Source: Mesonia aquimarina
GTDB lineage: Bacteria; Bacteroidota; Bacteroidia; Flavobacteriales; Flavobacteriaceae
Assembly (NCBI RefSeq): GCF_003667275.1
Contig: NZ_RCNV01000002.1
Coordinates: 62,001 to 126,000 of the forward strand
Length of the DNA: 64,000 bases
Direction: 5' to 3'
Shown: positions 9,077 through 18,653 of the stretch, piece after piece
How the letters are laid out: every line of letters begins with the position of its first letter
Position numbering within the stretch: the stretch's first letter is position 1
Program-made: the position numbers and the translations under genes
Notes under the pieces: model-generated
Databases searched by the model: none
What the model was told of the DNA's origin: nothing
What the model saw: the letters and a program-made list of their open reading frames with translations, nothing else

Positions 9077-9283
9077 ATGAGCATCTATATCAACCTCGAT
9101 AAAGTATTGGAAGATCGCGACATGAAATCTCATGAATTAGCTGAAAAAATAGGAATAACGCGTGCCAACCTTTCTATTTTAAAAACCGGAAAAGCCAAAG
9201 CCGTTCGCTTTTCTACCCTAGAAGCCATCTGCGAAGTTTTAGATTGCCAACCCGGCGATATTTTAGAATATAAAGCCGACTAA
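9077..9283 (+). CDS. Small Cro/C1-type (XRE, HTH_26) transcriptional regulator
   Basis: A 68-residue helix-turn-helix protein of the YozG-like HTH_26 group. The fold is seen in VLEDRDMKSHELAEKIGITR (helices 1-2), ANLSILKTGKAKAVRF (recognition helix and turn) and ICEVLDCQPGDILEY, the usual C-terminal motif of this family. It is the third gene of a three-gene unit with two DUF2975 membrane proteins, a pairing seen widely. It probably binds the repeats around 7944-7992. The membrane partners may control it, but that step is inference. Confidence 0.85.
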   Translation: MSIYINLDKVLEDRDMKSHELAEKIGITRANLSILKTGKAKAVRFSTLEAICEVLDCQPGDILEYKAD

Positions 9284-9317
9284 CACAATAAATTTTCAAT
9301 TTTTACTATAGCTATAT

Positions 9318-10262
9318 ATGAAGCAATTATTTTCGGTTATTTTTTTGAGCTTAGTATTTTTTTGCAACGCACAAAAAGACAGCACCACCGGTCCTCATTA
9401 TAAAAAATACCTCAATAAATTATCGGTAGATGCATTTACACTTAGTCGTTCTAACGAATTTGAAATTTATAATGAAACCAAAGATAAACGCTTAGCCTTA
9501 ATTCCTAATCGAAAAACTACCTTAGGTTTTTCGGCTAATTATGACATTTTAGCTTTTGGTTTTAGTTTTGCGCCGCGCTTTTTTACTGAAAATAAAAACA
9601 ACAAAGAATCTACGCTCTATTCTTTTTCAACGGCTATCACACCAGGACAGTGGATTCATAAACTTGATGTTTTTTACCAAAAAGGAATGACATTTTACCC
9701 TGAAGAGGCGGATAAAATATATATTCCTGATTTAAAAAGCTTTAAAATTGGTGGCAAAACATCGTATAATTTTAATGAAAATTTTTCGTGGCGTGCCCGA
9801 AATTTTGGTAACGAACGACAATTAAAAAATGCCGGTAGTTTTATTCCCTCACTTTTTTACAATTACACCTCACTTCAGGATATTGAAGAAGTTCCGTACA
9901 GCACCAAGTCAAAATTTATAAATATTGCCATAGCTCCGGCTTATTATTACAACTGGGTAATTAACGATCATTTTTTAGTTTCCGGCGGACTTTCGGTCGG
10001 ACTGGGAATGACGCAAACCATTGCCAGTGGAAACAACGTTACTAGTTTACTCACCACCAGCAGTCTGGACATTTCATTAGGCTATCATTCCGATAATTTT
10101 TTTGGCGGTATAATTTCGCGCGGAACCATTCAGAAGCGTCCCAACAGCGCCAATGTAATTGCAAACGACACCACACGTTACTTTTCATTTATTGTAGGTT
10201 ATCGATTTAATGCACCCAAAGCTTTAAAGAATTTTGTCGGTAATTTAAAAGAGAAGTTGTAA
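9318..10262 (+). CDS. DUF4421-like outer-membrane beta-barrel protein
   Basis: A 314-residue exported protein. The signal peptide is MKQLFSVIFLSLVFFCNAQ, ending in the 'NAQ' site typical of flavobacteria. The mature part has alternating aromatic/polar strands (for example FGFSFAPRF and FINIAIAPAYYYNWVIND) and ends with a barrel-like region rather than a classical terminal Phe. The RLALIPNRKTTLGFSANYD segment resembles DUF4421 proteins, which are predicted outer-membrane proteins of unknown function. The 34-bp gap to the regulator gene leaves it open whether it belongs to that unit. Confidence 0.6.
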   Translation: MKQLFSVIFLSLVFFCNAQKDSTTGPHYKKYLNKLSVDAFTLSRSNEFEIYNETKDKRLALIPNRKTTLGFSANYDILAFGFSFAPRFFTENKNNKESTLYSFSTAITPGQWIHKLDVFYQKGMTFYPEEADKIYIPDLKSFKIGGKTSYNFNENFSWRARNFGNERQLKNAGSFIPSLFYNYTSLQDIEEVPYSTKSKFINIAIAPAYYYNWVINDHFLVSGGLSVGLGMTQTIASGNNVTSLLTTSSLDISLGYHSDNFFGGIISRGTIQKRPNSANVIANDTTRYFSFIVGYRFNAPKALKNFVGNLKEKL

Positions 10263-10322
10263 GAGTTTAAAAATTTGATTTGTATTTTGACAATTAAAAG
10301 AAAGTATACAAATATTATTTCA

Positions 10323-11084
10323 ATGAGAAAAAACCACTATCCATTTATAGTTTTTTTGAGTTTATTTTTAATGTTCATAACAAGCTCTTGCAGCCAAACT
10401 GTAAAAAAAGGAGAAAGTAAGCTTATAGTAGAGCAGAATGGCAAAGACTATAATTTTAAAATAGAAGAATCCGGTTTAAAATTAAATCCTGAAAATGAAA
10501 TACAATGCTCCAATTATTACAGCTACAAAAGCAATACTGAAACAGGTTTTCAGATAAATGCCGGAAAACTAAAAAGAGTTATTTCAGCATTAACCGATAT
10601 TGATGAAATTAATATCAGCATCGAAGCTGATACTACTTACGGAAAATTCTTTAATATAGATTATAATGGAAAAATTACATCAGAAAGTAATGAGTTTATT
10701 TTAAATAAACTATTGGAGTATTACAAGTTAGAAATGATTCCTACTGAGAAAAAAGTAGATGTATTTATGCTAGGTATTATCGAGCCAAATAAACTTAACC
10801 CTATTCATAACGACAAATCTATACCAATAAAGTCAACTCTTAACCGTATTGAAAATCAATTCATTTTTAAGAATTTACCGTTAAATGTTCTTGCAAAACA
10901 ACTTCAAAATTTTTATAACCAACGTTTTGAATATATTGATTCAAATGATAAAACGTATAATTTAAAAATAGAAATGAAAAATGATTTAAATAAAACAGTA
11001 AGTTTTCTAGAAAAAGAATACGGAATTAGCATTTCTAAAAAGGAAATAGAAACTACTATTTACAGAGTCGTAAAGAAAGATTGA
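10323..11084 (+). CDS. Lipoprotein of unknown function with STN-like C-terminus
   Basis: The ATG at 10323 is chosen because it directly precedes a signal peptide (MRKNHYPFIVFLSLFLMFI) and a lipobox-like TSSCSQ; an in-frame upstream ATG at 10275 would add 16 charged residues before the signal. The mature protein (about 230 residues) has no family I recognise. The end, from about FKNLPLNVLAKQLQNFYNQ to KTVSFLEKEYGISI, resembles the short N-terminal domain of secretins and TonB receptors or the C-terminal domain of FecR proteins, suggesting a periplasmic interaction module. The gene ends before a bidirectional terminator shared with atpC. Confidence 0.6.
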   Translation: MRKNHYPFIVFLSLFLMFITSSCSQTVKKGESKLIVEQNGKDYNFKIEESGLKLNPENEIQCSNYYSYKSNTETGFQINAGKLKRVISALTDIDEINISIEADTTYGKFFNIDYNGKITSESNEFILNKLLEYYKLEMIPTEKKVDVFMLGIIEPNKLNPIHNDKSIPIKSTLNRIENQFIFKNLPLNVLAKQLQNFYNQRFEYIDSNDKTYNLKIEMKNDLNKTVSFLEKEYGISISKKEIETTIYRVVKKD

Positions 11085-11103
11085 AAAATTATCTTAAGCT
11101 AAA

Positions 11104-11137
11104 AAAAAGCGCATTCTTAAAAAAGAATGCGCTTTTT
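11104..11137. terminator. Bidirectional Rho-independent terminator
   Basis: A perfect 15-bp stem (arms 11104-11118 and 11123-11137) with loop AAAA lies between the convergent lipoprotein gene and atpC. The G/C core GCGCATTC is bordered by A-runs and T-runs on the two sides, so it can end transcription in both directions. Confidence 0.9.
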
Positions 11138-11157
11138 AATATTATTTGTCAGAAAAA

Positions 11158-11436
11158 TTAATCTGCTAAAATAACCGCTTTATTATTTTTCATTTCGAGA
11201 ACCCCACCTTTTATATGTAAATGGTATTTATTATCAGCTTGTTTTACAAACTGATCCTCAACCGCTTCTTCAACAGTAAACGTTCCTTCAATTTTAACAT
11301 CGCCTTCTTCTAATACAGAAACAATAGGCTCGTGATTATTCAGCATCTGAAATTCTCCTTCTACACCCGGAACAGTCACTGAAACTACCTCAGCGCTTAA
11401 TAATACTTTTTCCGGAGTTACAATTTCTAAATACAT
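11158..11436 (-). CDS. atpC: F0F1 ATP synthase epsilon subunit
   Basis: A 92-residue epsilon subunit, a stalk component of F-type ATP synthase. Only the N-terminal beta-sandwich domain is present (LEIVTPEKVLLSAEVVSVTV, then GVEGEFQMLNNHEPIVSVL). The C-terminal helical hairpin that inhibits the E. coli enzyme is absent, so the protein is shorter than the ~135-residue form; this is usual in Bacteroidota. It lies 27 bp after atpD. The other ATP synthase genes are not in the window, which fits the split arrangement of this phylum. Confidence 0.93.
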   Translation of the reverse strand: MYLEIVTPEKVLLSAEVVSVTVPGVEGEFQMLNNHEPIVSVLEEGDVKIEGTFTVEEAVEDQFVKQADNKYHLHIKGGVLEMKNNKAVILAD

Positions 11437-11463
11437 AAGATTTTTTTTGCGTGGTTGTAGCTA

Positions 11464-12978
<1,515 letters not shown>

Positions 12979-13035
12979 CTAATTCTTTAATTTATAGTTT
13001 GTAATGCGGAAAAATGTCTTTGCTTTTTCCGGCTG

Positions 13036-13043
13036 CAAAGATA
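13036..13043 (-). promoter_or_regulatory. Candidate -7 element for atpD-atpC
   Basis: Reads TATCTTTG on the minus strand, matching TAnnTTTG, about 60 bp upstream of the atpD ATG at 12975. No convincing -33 TTTG is visible at the right distance. The gap of 127 bp to glmS is the only space for this promoter. Confidence 0.35.
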
Positions 13044-13102
13044 GCTAATTTTTATGATATCTTACACCTGTATTTTCGAAAATTAATTTCTTCCTAAAAA
13101 AA

Positions 13103-14950
13103 TTATTCTACCGTTACCGATTTCGCTAAGTTCCTAGGCTGATCTACATTTTTACCTAGCATTACCGCAATATGATACGAAAGTAATTGTAAAGGTATTG
13201 TTGTTAAGAGCGGCGTAAAGGCTTCAATTGAATCTGGAATTTCAATTACATAATCTGCTAATTCTCGTACATTTTCATCTCCTTCTGTCACAATACCGAT
13301 AATTTTTCCTTTACGTGATTTTATTTCTTGGATATTACTGACTACTTTTTCGTAATGCCCTTTTTTGGTAGCAATCACAACTACCGGCATCATTTCATCA
13401 ATTAAAGCAATTGGTCCGTGTTTCATTTCGGCAGCCGGGTAGCCTTCTGCGTGAATGTATGAAATCTCTTTCAACTTTAGCGCACCTTCTAAAGCTACTG
13501 GAAAATTAAAGCCTCTTCCTAAGTATAAAAAGTTGGCTGATTCTTTATATTTTTCAGCTACAACTTGAATGTGCTCATTAGATTCTAAAGCTTTAGTAAT
13601 TTTATCAGGAATCATTTCTAATTCGCGCAAGTAATAATGGAAATCAGTATTATTAATTGTTCCTTTTGCTTTTGCTAATTTTAAAGCAATTAAACTCAAG
13701 ACGGTTATTTGTGTGGTAAATGCCTTTGTAGAGGCTACACCAATTTCGGGTCCGGCGTGGGTATATGCTCCGGCGTGAGTTTCTCTAGAAATAGAAGAAC
13801 CAACCACATTACAAACACCAAAAACAAAAGCTCCTTTTTCTTTTGCCAATTTAATTGCAGCCATCGTATCAGCAGTTTCTCCAGATTGAGAAATTGCGAT
13901 TAATACATCGTCTTGATCTATTACAGGGTTTCTATATCTAAATTCTGAAGCATATTCTACCTCAACAGGAATCCGTGCTAAATCTTCAAAAATATATTCG
14001 GCTACTAAACCTGCGTGCCAAGAAGTTCCACAAGCCACGATAACAATGCGCTTAGCATTTAAGAATTTTTCCAAATTATCATCCACACCAGCCATTTTAA
14101 TGATACCTTTATCTACAAGCATTCTACCACGGTAGGTATCGGTAATTGCCTTTGGCTGTTCGTAAATTTCTTTTAGCATAAAATGATCAAAACCATTTTT
14201 TTCAATTTGTTCCAAATTCAATTGTAGCTTTTGAACATACGGAGCTACTTCGGTATCATTTTGAATTTTTCTAAGCTTTATATCTTTTCCTCTCCTAACA
14301 ACAGCCATTTCTCCATCTTCCAAATAAATAGCGTCGTTTGTGTATTCTATAAAGGGAGAAGCATCAGAGGCAATAAAAAACTCATCGTCTCCCACACCGA
14401 TTGCCAATGGACTTCCTAAACGAGCCACTACAATTTCGTCTGGTTTACTTTTATCAAAAACCGCAATCGCGTAAGCTCCTATTGTTTGGTTTAAGGCGAT
14501 TTGTACAGCCTTACCTAATTTTACATCTTCTTGCTTTTTCACGTCCTCAATTAAATTAACCAACACTTCAGTATCAGTATCTGACGTAAAAGTATAGCCT
14601 CGCTGAATAAGTTCTTTTTTTAAGGTTCCGTAATTTTCAATAATTCCATTATGAATTATAACAAGATTTCCTGAATTGGAATAATGTGGATGGGAATTAA
14701 CATCGTTTGGAACCCCGTGTGTTGCCCAACGTGTATGCCCTATTCCAATAGTTCCATCGGTGCTAATTTCTTGCTCCAAACGGTTTTTTAAATCCTTGAC
14801 CTTACCTTTGGTTTTGCTGATTTTTAAATCCTTGCCATCATAAAGTGCAATTCCTGCACTATCATATCCTCTATACTCTAAACGCTGCAATCCTTTTAAA
14901 ACGATAGGATAAGCATCTCTTTTTCCTATATAACCAACAATTCCACACAT
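13103..14950 (-). CDS. glmS: Glutamine-fructose-6-phosphate aminotransferase (isomerizing) GlmS
   Basis: This enzyme makes glucosamine-6-phosphate from fructose-6-phosphate and glutamine, the first step toward UDP-GlcNAc for peptidoglycan and LPS. The 615 residues start MCGIVGYIG, so Cys2 is the glutaminase nucleophile after Met removal. HTRWATHG and the HPHYS loop belong to the glutaminase domain. Two SIS sugar-isomerase domains follow (ISQSGETADT and LGRGFNFPVALEGALKLKE), and the protein ends with the catalytic-lid pattern DQPRNLAKSVTVE. The start lies 2 bp after the DUF4270 gene, leaving no room for a glmS ribozyme. Confidence 0.97.
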   Translation of the reverse strand: MCGIVGYIGKRDAYPIVLKGLQRLEYRGYDSAGIALYDGKDLKISKTKGKVKDLKNRLEQEISTDGTIGIGHTRWATHGVPNDVNSHPHYSNSGNLVIIHNGIIENYGTLKKELIQRGYTFTSDTDTEVLVNLIEDVKKQEDVKLGKAVQIALNQTIGAYAIAVFDKSKPDEIVVARLGSPLAIGVGDDEFFIASDASPFIEYTNDAIYLEDGEMAVVRRGKDIKLRKIQNDTEVAPYVQKLQLNLEQIEKNGFDHFMLKEIYEQPKAITDTYRGRMLVDKGIIKMAGVDDNLEKFLNAKRIVIVACGTSWHAGLVAEYIFEDLARIPVEVEYASEFRYRNPVIDQDDVLIAISQSGETADTMAAIKLAKEKGAFVFGVCNVVGSSISRETHAGAYTHAGPEIGVASTKAFTTQITVLSLIALKLAKAKGTINNTDFHYYLRELEMIPDKITKALESNEHIQVVAEKYKESANFLYLGRGFNFPVALEGALKLKEISYIHAEGYPAAEMKHGPIALIDEMMPVVVIATKKGHYEKVVSNIQEIKSRKGKIIGIVTEGDENVRELADYVIEIPDSIEAFTPLLTTIPLQLLSYHIAVMLGKNVDQPRNLAKSVTVE

Positions 14951-14952
14951 AA

Positions 14953-16488
14953 TTATTCTGCTTGTGTATAAAAAATATTCAACTTTAATTTTTTTGTATC
15001 CGTAGGAGCATTTACTCCATGTAAAACAGTTCCCTCTTGAGAAATTGATGCTGATGATGGCGCTATATCTATTTCCTCTTCCTCTGCTACCTCTACAGCT
15101 ATTTGACTTACAACATTTACATTTTGAGTAACATAAACTCCTAAACGCGTGTTAGTTGAGTCGTTATTAATAATATTATGAATATAATCTGTAATTCTCA
15201 ATTTGTAAAAACGATTGCCGTTTTCGTCTGTCGAAAGCGGACCTAAGTGATTAAAGCGAGAAGTGCTCCCATTATCTGTAGCTGATATGTCATTTGCGTA
15301 ATCTGCCAAAATACTACCATTATTAACATCATAGATAAATATTCTTTCAGGCTCATGATCTCCTTCCGGCACCTCAGACTCGTTTACATAAAAGCTTAGG
15401 TTTGCTTCATTTACCAACCAATTTGAATCTCTAATAGAATCTAATTGTTGTGTATCCTTAAAGATATCTATAATTGCCAATGAACCCTGACCTCCTTTTA
15501 GGTATAAGTTATCTTGTGAAGGAATCTCTTCATATTCACTTTCATAAACATTTACAATATTAGGTCCAAAGGTTAGTCTAAACTCATTATTATTTTCTAT
15601 TTCTTCTCCATCTATATCTTGAATAGTAGATCTGTAATATAAAGTTATGTTAGCACGGTTTTCTATTTGGTCCGGCTCTGAGGATGGATTTAAATTAAGT
15701 AACATTCCTATCCCTTCTTGAATACTAGGATCTACTTTAAAATAAAGCCCTCTAAAATAGTTTCTAAAATTATCTTGACTTAAAAGCACAGATGTCCCTT
15801 CTTTATCAATAATTTTATCTTGAAAAAAGTCTACCGGCAAAGCCAGTCTTAATTTTGGATTAGTTCTAATGGTATCAAGTCCACCATCATCGTTTGGCTC
15901 GTAAGTAATAATTTCATTAGCTGAAGGTGTAAAATTATCAACTTCTAAAATTGGGGTGCTTTCTATATTTTGCTCAAATTGTTCTTGTTGATCTGAATAA
16001 TATACCTGAGGCTCATAGTTATTATTAGGATCTGTACTTCTCAGAAAATAATTAGACTCATGGATTGAAAAATTAATAGGACCGCTCCCAAAAATAGAAT
16101 CTAAAACATAAGTACTTCCATTGGAAGATTGCTCTGTAATACTACTGTAATAAGGAAAGGTTAAAATTACGCTATCTAAAACGGTGTTATCACCAAAATC
16201 AGGATCCGTAGACTCCAACCTAACTTGCGTTAAAATATTCGCATTTGTTTTTCCGTAAACCGGGTCATTAAAAACACCCAGGTTATGGCCTGTTAACGCA
16301 CTTGTTTGAATTCGTTCAATTTTACGATTATAGGCATCAATTTCTACCTCATCAAACAACAAGGCGTCAAAATTATTATTTCCTACAATATTACTTCCTA
16401 CTTCACTAAAATCATCCTCACAAGAAGTGAAAGAGATTAATGCAATAAAAATTAATGCAAAAAATCTCATTACTTTTTTTATATTCAT
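14953..16488 (-). CDS. DUF4270 family lipoprotein
   Basis: A predicted outer-membrane lipoprotein (about 511 residues) of the DUF4270 family, found across Bacteroidota with no assigned function. The signal is MNIKKVMRFFALIFIALISF with lipobox TSC, followed by acidic residues EDD, and GSNIVGNNNFDALLFDEVEIDAY is the conserved start of the mature domain. I use the ATG at 16488; the in-frame ATG at 16509 would overlap the upstream gene by 20 bp and extend the signal by seven residues. It sits between a GT5-domain protein and glmS with almost no gaps, so it is probably linked to envelope sugar metabolism by transcription. Confidence 0.85.
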   Translation of the reverse strand: MNIKKVMRFFALIFIALISFTSCEDDFSEVGSNIVGNNNFDALLFDEVEIDAYNRKIERIQTSALTGHNLGVFNDPVYGKTNANILTQVRLESTDPDFGDNTVLDSVILTFPYYSSITEQSSNGSTYVLDSIFGSGPINFSIHESNYFLRSTDPNNNYEPQVYYSDQQEQFEQNIESTPILEVDNFTPSANEIITYEPNDDGGLDTIRTNPKLRLALPVDFFQDKIIDKEGTSVLLSQDNFRNYFRGLYFKVDPSIQEGIGMLLNLNPSSEPDQIENRANITLYYRSTIQDIDGEEIENNNEFRLTFGPNIVNVYESEYEEIPSQDNLYLKGGQGSLAIIDIFKDTQQLDSIRDSNWLVNEANLSFYVNESEVPEGDHEPERIFIYDVNNGSILADYANDISATDNGSTSRFNHLGPLSTDENGNRFYKLRITDYIHNIINNDSTNTRLGVYVTQNVNVVSQIAVEVAEEEEIDIAPSSASISQEGTVLHGVNAPTDTKKLKLNIFYTQAE

Positions 16489-16489
16489 T

Positions 16490-17317
16490 CTAATCATTTT
16501 CTGTTTCATTCAACACATCCTTCAGATAAAACTCCTGGTAGGCTTGTGCAAATTCTTCTTTCGATTTAAAATCTAAAACCGGTTTATCTATAGCTTCCAT
16601 ATACTCATCTAGAGAGCTTGGAATTTCTGCACTTCCTTTTATAACAGCATCAGAGTTATCTATTGCTGTTTTCATTAGGTTTTCGTAATTCGGTGCTTTT
16701 TCCAGGTGAGCTACATTTTCATCAGATAAGCCATCAAAAAGCACTTTTTTGTACATATCTTCAGCTAAATCAGCTTCAAAACCTTTGTCATAAACCGAAG
16801 TAACTATTTTCGACTTATTGAACAACGGTTCATTTCCATAATAATTGCGTAAATACAATGGCAATAATGAAGCCAACCAACCATGTACATGAATAATATC
16901 TGGCGACCAGTTTAATTTTTTTACCGTTTCGATAACGCCTTTTGCAAAAAAGATAGCACGTTCATCATTATCTTCAAATAGATTTCCATCTTCATCCGTA
17001 AAAGTTGCTTTACGCTTAAAGTAATCTTCGTTATCTATAAAATAAACCTGCATGCGCTCTTTTGGAATAGAAGCAACTTTAATGATAAGCGGCATATCAA
17101 GATCATTAATCACCAAATTCATTCCAGACAATCTAATTACTTCGTGTAATTGATGTCTTCTTTCATTGATATTTCCAAACCGAGGCATAAAAATACGTAT
17201 CTGTCCGCCTTGACTATTCACCATTCTTGGTGCTTCAAAAGACATTGATGATATTTCTGTTTCCGGGAGGTATGGGATTACCTCTGAAGATACGTACAAA
17301 ATGCGCTTATCTTTCAT
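16490..17317 (-). CDS. Glycogen/starch synthase catalytic-domain (GT5 N-terminal) protein
   Basis: A 275-residue protein matching only the N-terminal Rossmann domain of GT5 glycogen synthases: RILYVSSEVIPYLPETEISS (compare the KTGGLADV region), then PDIIHVHGWLASLLPLYLR, the conserved His-rich stretch, and VTSVYDKGF. The C-terminal nucleotide-sugar-binding half of a ~480-residue GlgA is missing, and the frame ends cleanly, so this looks like a settled short family rather than a recent truncation. The KxGG donor motif is replaced by ETEISS, which makes synthase activity doubtful. It is the first gene of the run to DUF4270 and glmS, divergent from panC. Confidence 0.75.
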   Translation of the reverse strand: MKDKRILYVSSEVIPYLPETEISSMSFEAPRMVNSQGGQIRIFMPRFGNINERRHQLHEVIRLSGMNLVINDLDMPLIIKVASIPKERMQVYFIDNEDYFKRKATFTDEDGNLFEDNDERAIFFAKGVIETVKKLNWSPDIIHVHGWLASLLPLYLRNYYGNEPLFNKSKIVTSVYDKGFEADLAEDMYKKVLFDGLSDENVAHLEKAPNYENLMKTAIDNSDAVIKGSAEIPSSLDEYMEAIDKPVLDFKSKEEFAQAYQEFYLKDVLNETEND

Positions 17318-17360
17318 AAAATTTTTACTCTTTGTATTACTATTAACGATAAAAAACAGG

Positions 17361-17422
17361 CAAAATTACAAAATTTTATGCAGTCTGCCAGTAATATATT
17401 AGTTTTGCACGACTTAAATTTG
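17361..17422. promoter_or_regulatory. Divergent promoter region between the GT5-domain gene and panC
   Basis: On the minus strand 17361-17368 reads TAATTTTG, a -7 element about 44 bp before the GT5-domain start. On the plus strand TAGTTTTG at 17400-17407 and TAAATTTG at 17415-17422 both fit TAnnTTTG and lie just before the GTG start of panC at 17429. No strong -33 elements are visible. The plus-strand motifs would fall inside the coding region if panC began at the upstream ATG at 17378. Confidence 0.4.
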
Positions 17423-17428
17423 AAACGA

Positions 17429-18277
17429 GTGCAAGTATTTTATAAGAAAAAGGAACTGATTTCCTTTGTTAATGCGCAAAAAGAAGCGGCTAAAATCATT
17501 GGTTTTGTACCCACCATGGGAGCGCTTCATGAAGGACATTTATCATTAATTGCCGAAGCAGAAAAAACTTGCAATTTAGTTGTAGTGAGTATTTTTGTAA
17601 ATCCGACACAATTTAACAATGCTTCTGATTTAAAAAAATATCCACGAACACTAGAAAATGATCTTAACCTTTTAGAAAAGCAATTTGATAATTGTATTAT
17701 TTTTGCTCCTTCTGAAAATGAAATTTACGAAGATGATCTACGTGCCGAACATTTTGACTTTGGTGCATTAGCCAAGCAAATGGAAGGGAAATACAGAGAC
17801 GGACATTTTGACGGTGTTGGCACTATTTTAAAGCGTTTATTTTCTATCATCCAACCCGATAAAGCTTTTTTTGGCGAGAAAGATTATCAGCAATTTTGCA
17901 TCGTAAAAAAACTGGTTAAAATTACCGGTCAACCGGTAGAAATAATTGGCTGCCCAATTCACAGAGAAGCTAACGGACTTGCTAGGAGTTCTAGAAATAA
18001 ACAACTTAGCGAAAAAGAAAGAGAAGAAGCCGGTCTTATTTTTGAAACACTAAAACAAGTGCAAGAAAAATTTGGCACAGAATCTGCTTCAAGTATAAGA
18101 AATTGGGTTGAAGAAAAATTTGAAGCAAATAATACGTTAGATCTGGAGTATTTTGAAATTGCCGATGCAGATTCATTGGAGCCCATTGAAGAAAAAAATA
18201 ATAAAAAAAAATACCGTGCATTTATTGCCACTTATGCCAATAATGTAAGGTTAATAGATAATATCGCACTAAATTAA
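17429..18277 (+). CDS. panC: Pantothenate synthetase PanC
   Basis: This enzyme joins pantoate and beta-alanine using ATP to give pantothenate, the coenzyme A precursor. PTMGALHEGHLSL is the adenylylation signature (HxGH), and FVNPTQFNN and FFGEKDYQQ are further active-site motifs. I choose the GTG at 17429, which gives 282 residues and the usual N-terminus (MQVFYKKKELISF after initiation). The in-frame ATG at 17378 would add 17 residues, and two TAnnTTTG promoter motifs lie inside that extension. panD, which supplies beta-alanine, follows after 22 bp. Confidence 0.94.
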   Translation: MQVFYKKKELISFVNAQKEAAKIIGFVPTMGALHEGHLSLIAEAEKTCNLVVVSIFVNPTQFNNASDLKKYPRTLENDLNLLEKQFDNCIIFAPSENEIYEDDLRAEHFDFGALAKQMEGKYRDGHFDGVGTILKRLFSIIQPDKAFFGEKDYQQFCIVKKLVKITGQPVEIIGCPIHREANGLARSSRNKQLSEKEREEAGLIFETLKQVQEKFGTESASSIRNWVEEKFEANNTLDLEYFEIADADSLEPIEEKNNKKKYRAFIATYANNVRLIDNIALN

Positions 18278-18299
18278 AAACGTTTTATAACTTACCCTT

Positions 18300-18647
18300 A
18301 TGCAAATTCATGTTGTAAAGTCTAAAATCCATCGTGTTAAAGTTACTGGAGCCGATTTAAACTATATTGGCAGCATTACCATAGACGAAGACTTAATGGA
18401 GGCAGCCAATATTATTGAAGGTGAAAAAATTCAGATTGTAAATAATAATAATGGCGAAAGATTAGAAACTTACGTTATTCCCGGTCCTAGAAATAGTGGT
18501 GAAATTACACTTAACGGAGCCGCGGCAAGAAAAGTTGCCAAAGGAGATATTCTTATTTTAATCACTTATGCAATGATGAGTGTAGAAGAAGCAAAGGCTT
18601 TTAAACCTTCGCTTGTTTTTCCTAACGATGAAAATTTATTAGCTTAG
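18300..18647 (+). CDS. panD: Aspartate 1-decarboxylase PanD
   Basis: A pyruvoyl-dependent enzyme that turns L-aspartate into beta-alanine, the second substrate of PanC. The 115-residue proenzyme has its self-cleavage site at Gly24-Ser25 in NYIGSITID, the standard position, so Ser25 becomes the pyruvoyl group. The catalytic region [19 protein letters not shown] is intact. It forms an operon with panC upstream and, after 6 bp, a flippase-like membrane protein downstream. Confidence 0.96.
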   Translation: MQIHVVKSKIHRVKVTGADLNYIGSITIDEDLMEAANIIEGEKIQIVNNNNGERLETYVIPGPRNSGEITLNGAAARKVAKGDILILITYAMMSVEEAKAFKPSLVFPNDENLLA

Positions 18648-18653
18648 CAAATC

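Noticed and set aside
14940-14955. glmS ribozyme or riboswitch
   Set aside because: Only 2 bp separate glmS from the preceding gene, and the region upstream is coding, so no ribozyme can be present.
17378-17428. Upstream ATG start for panC
   Set aside because: The extra 17 residues have no counterpart in the usual PanC N-terminus, and two TAnnTTTG promoter motifs fall within them; the GTG at 17429 is preferred, though not proven.
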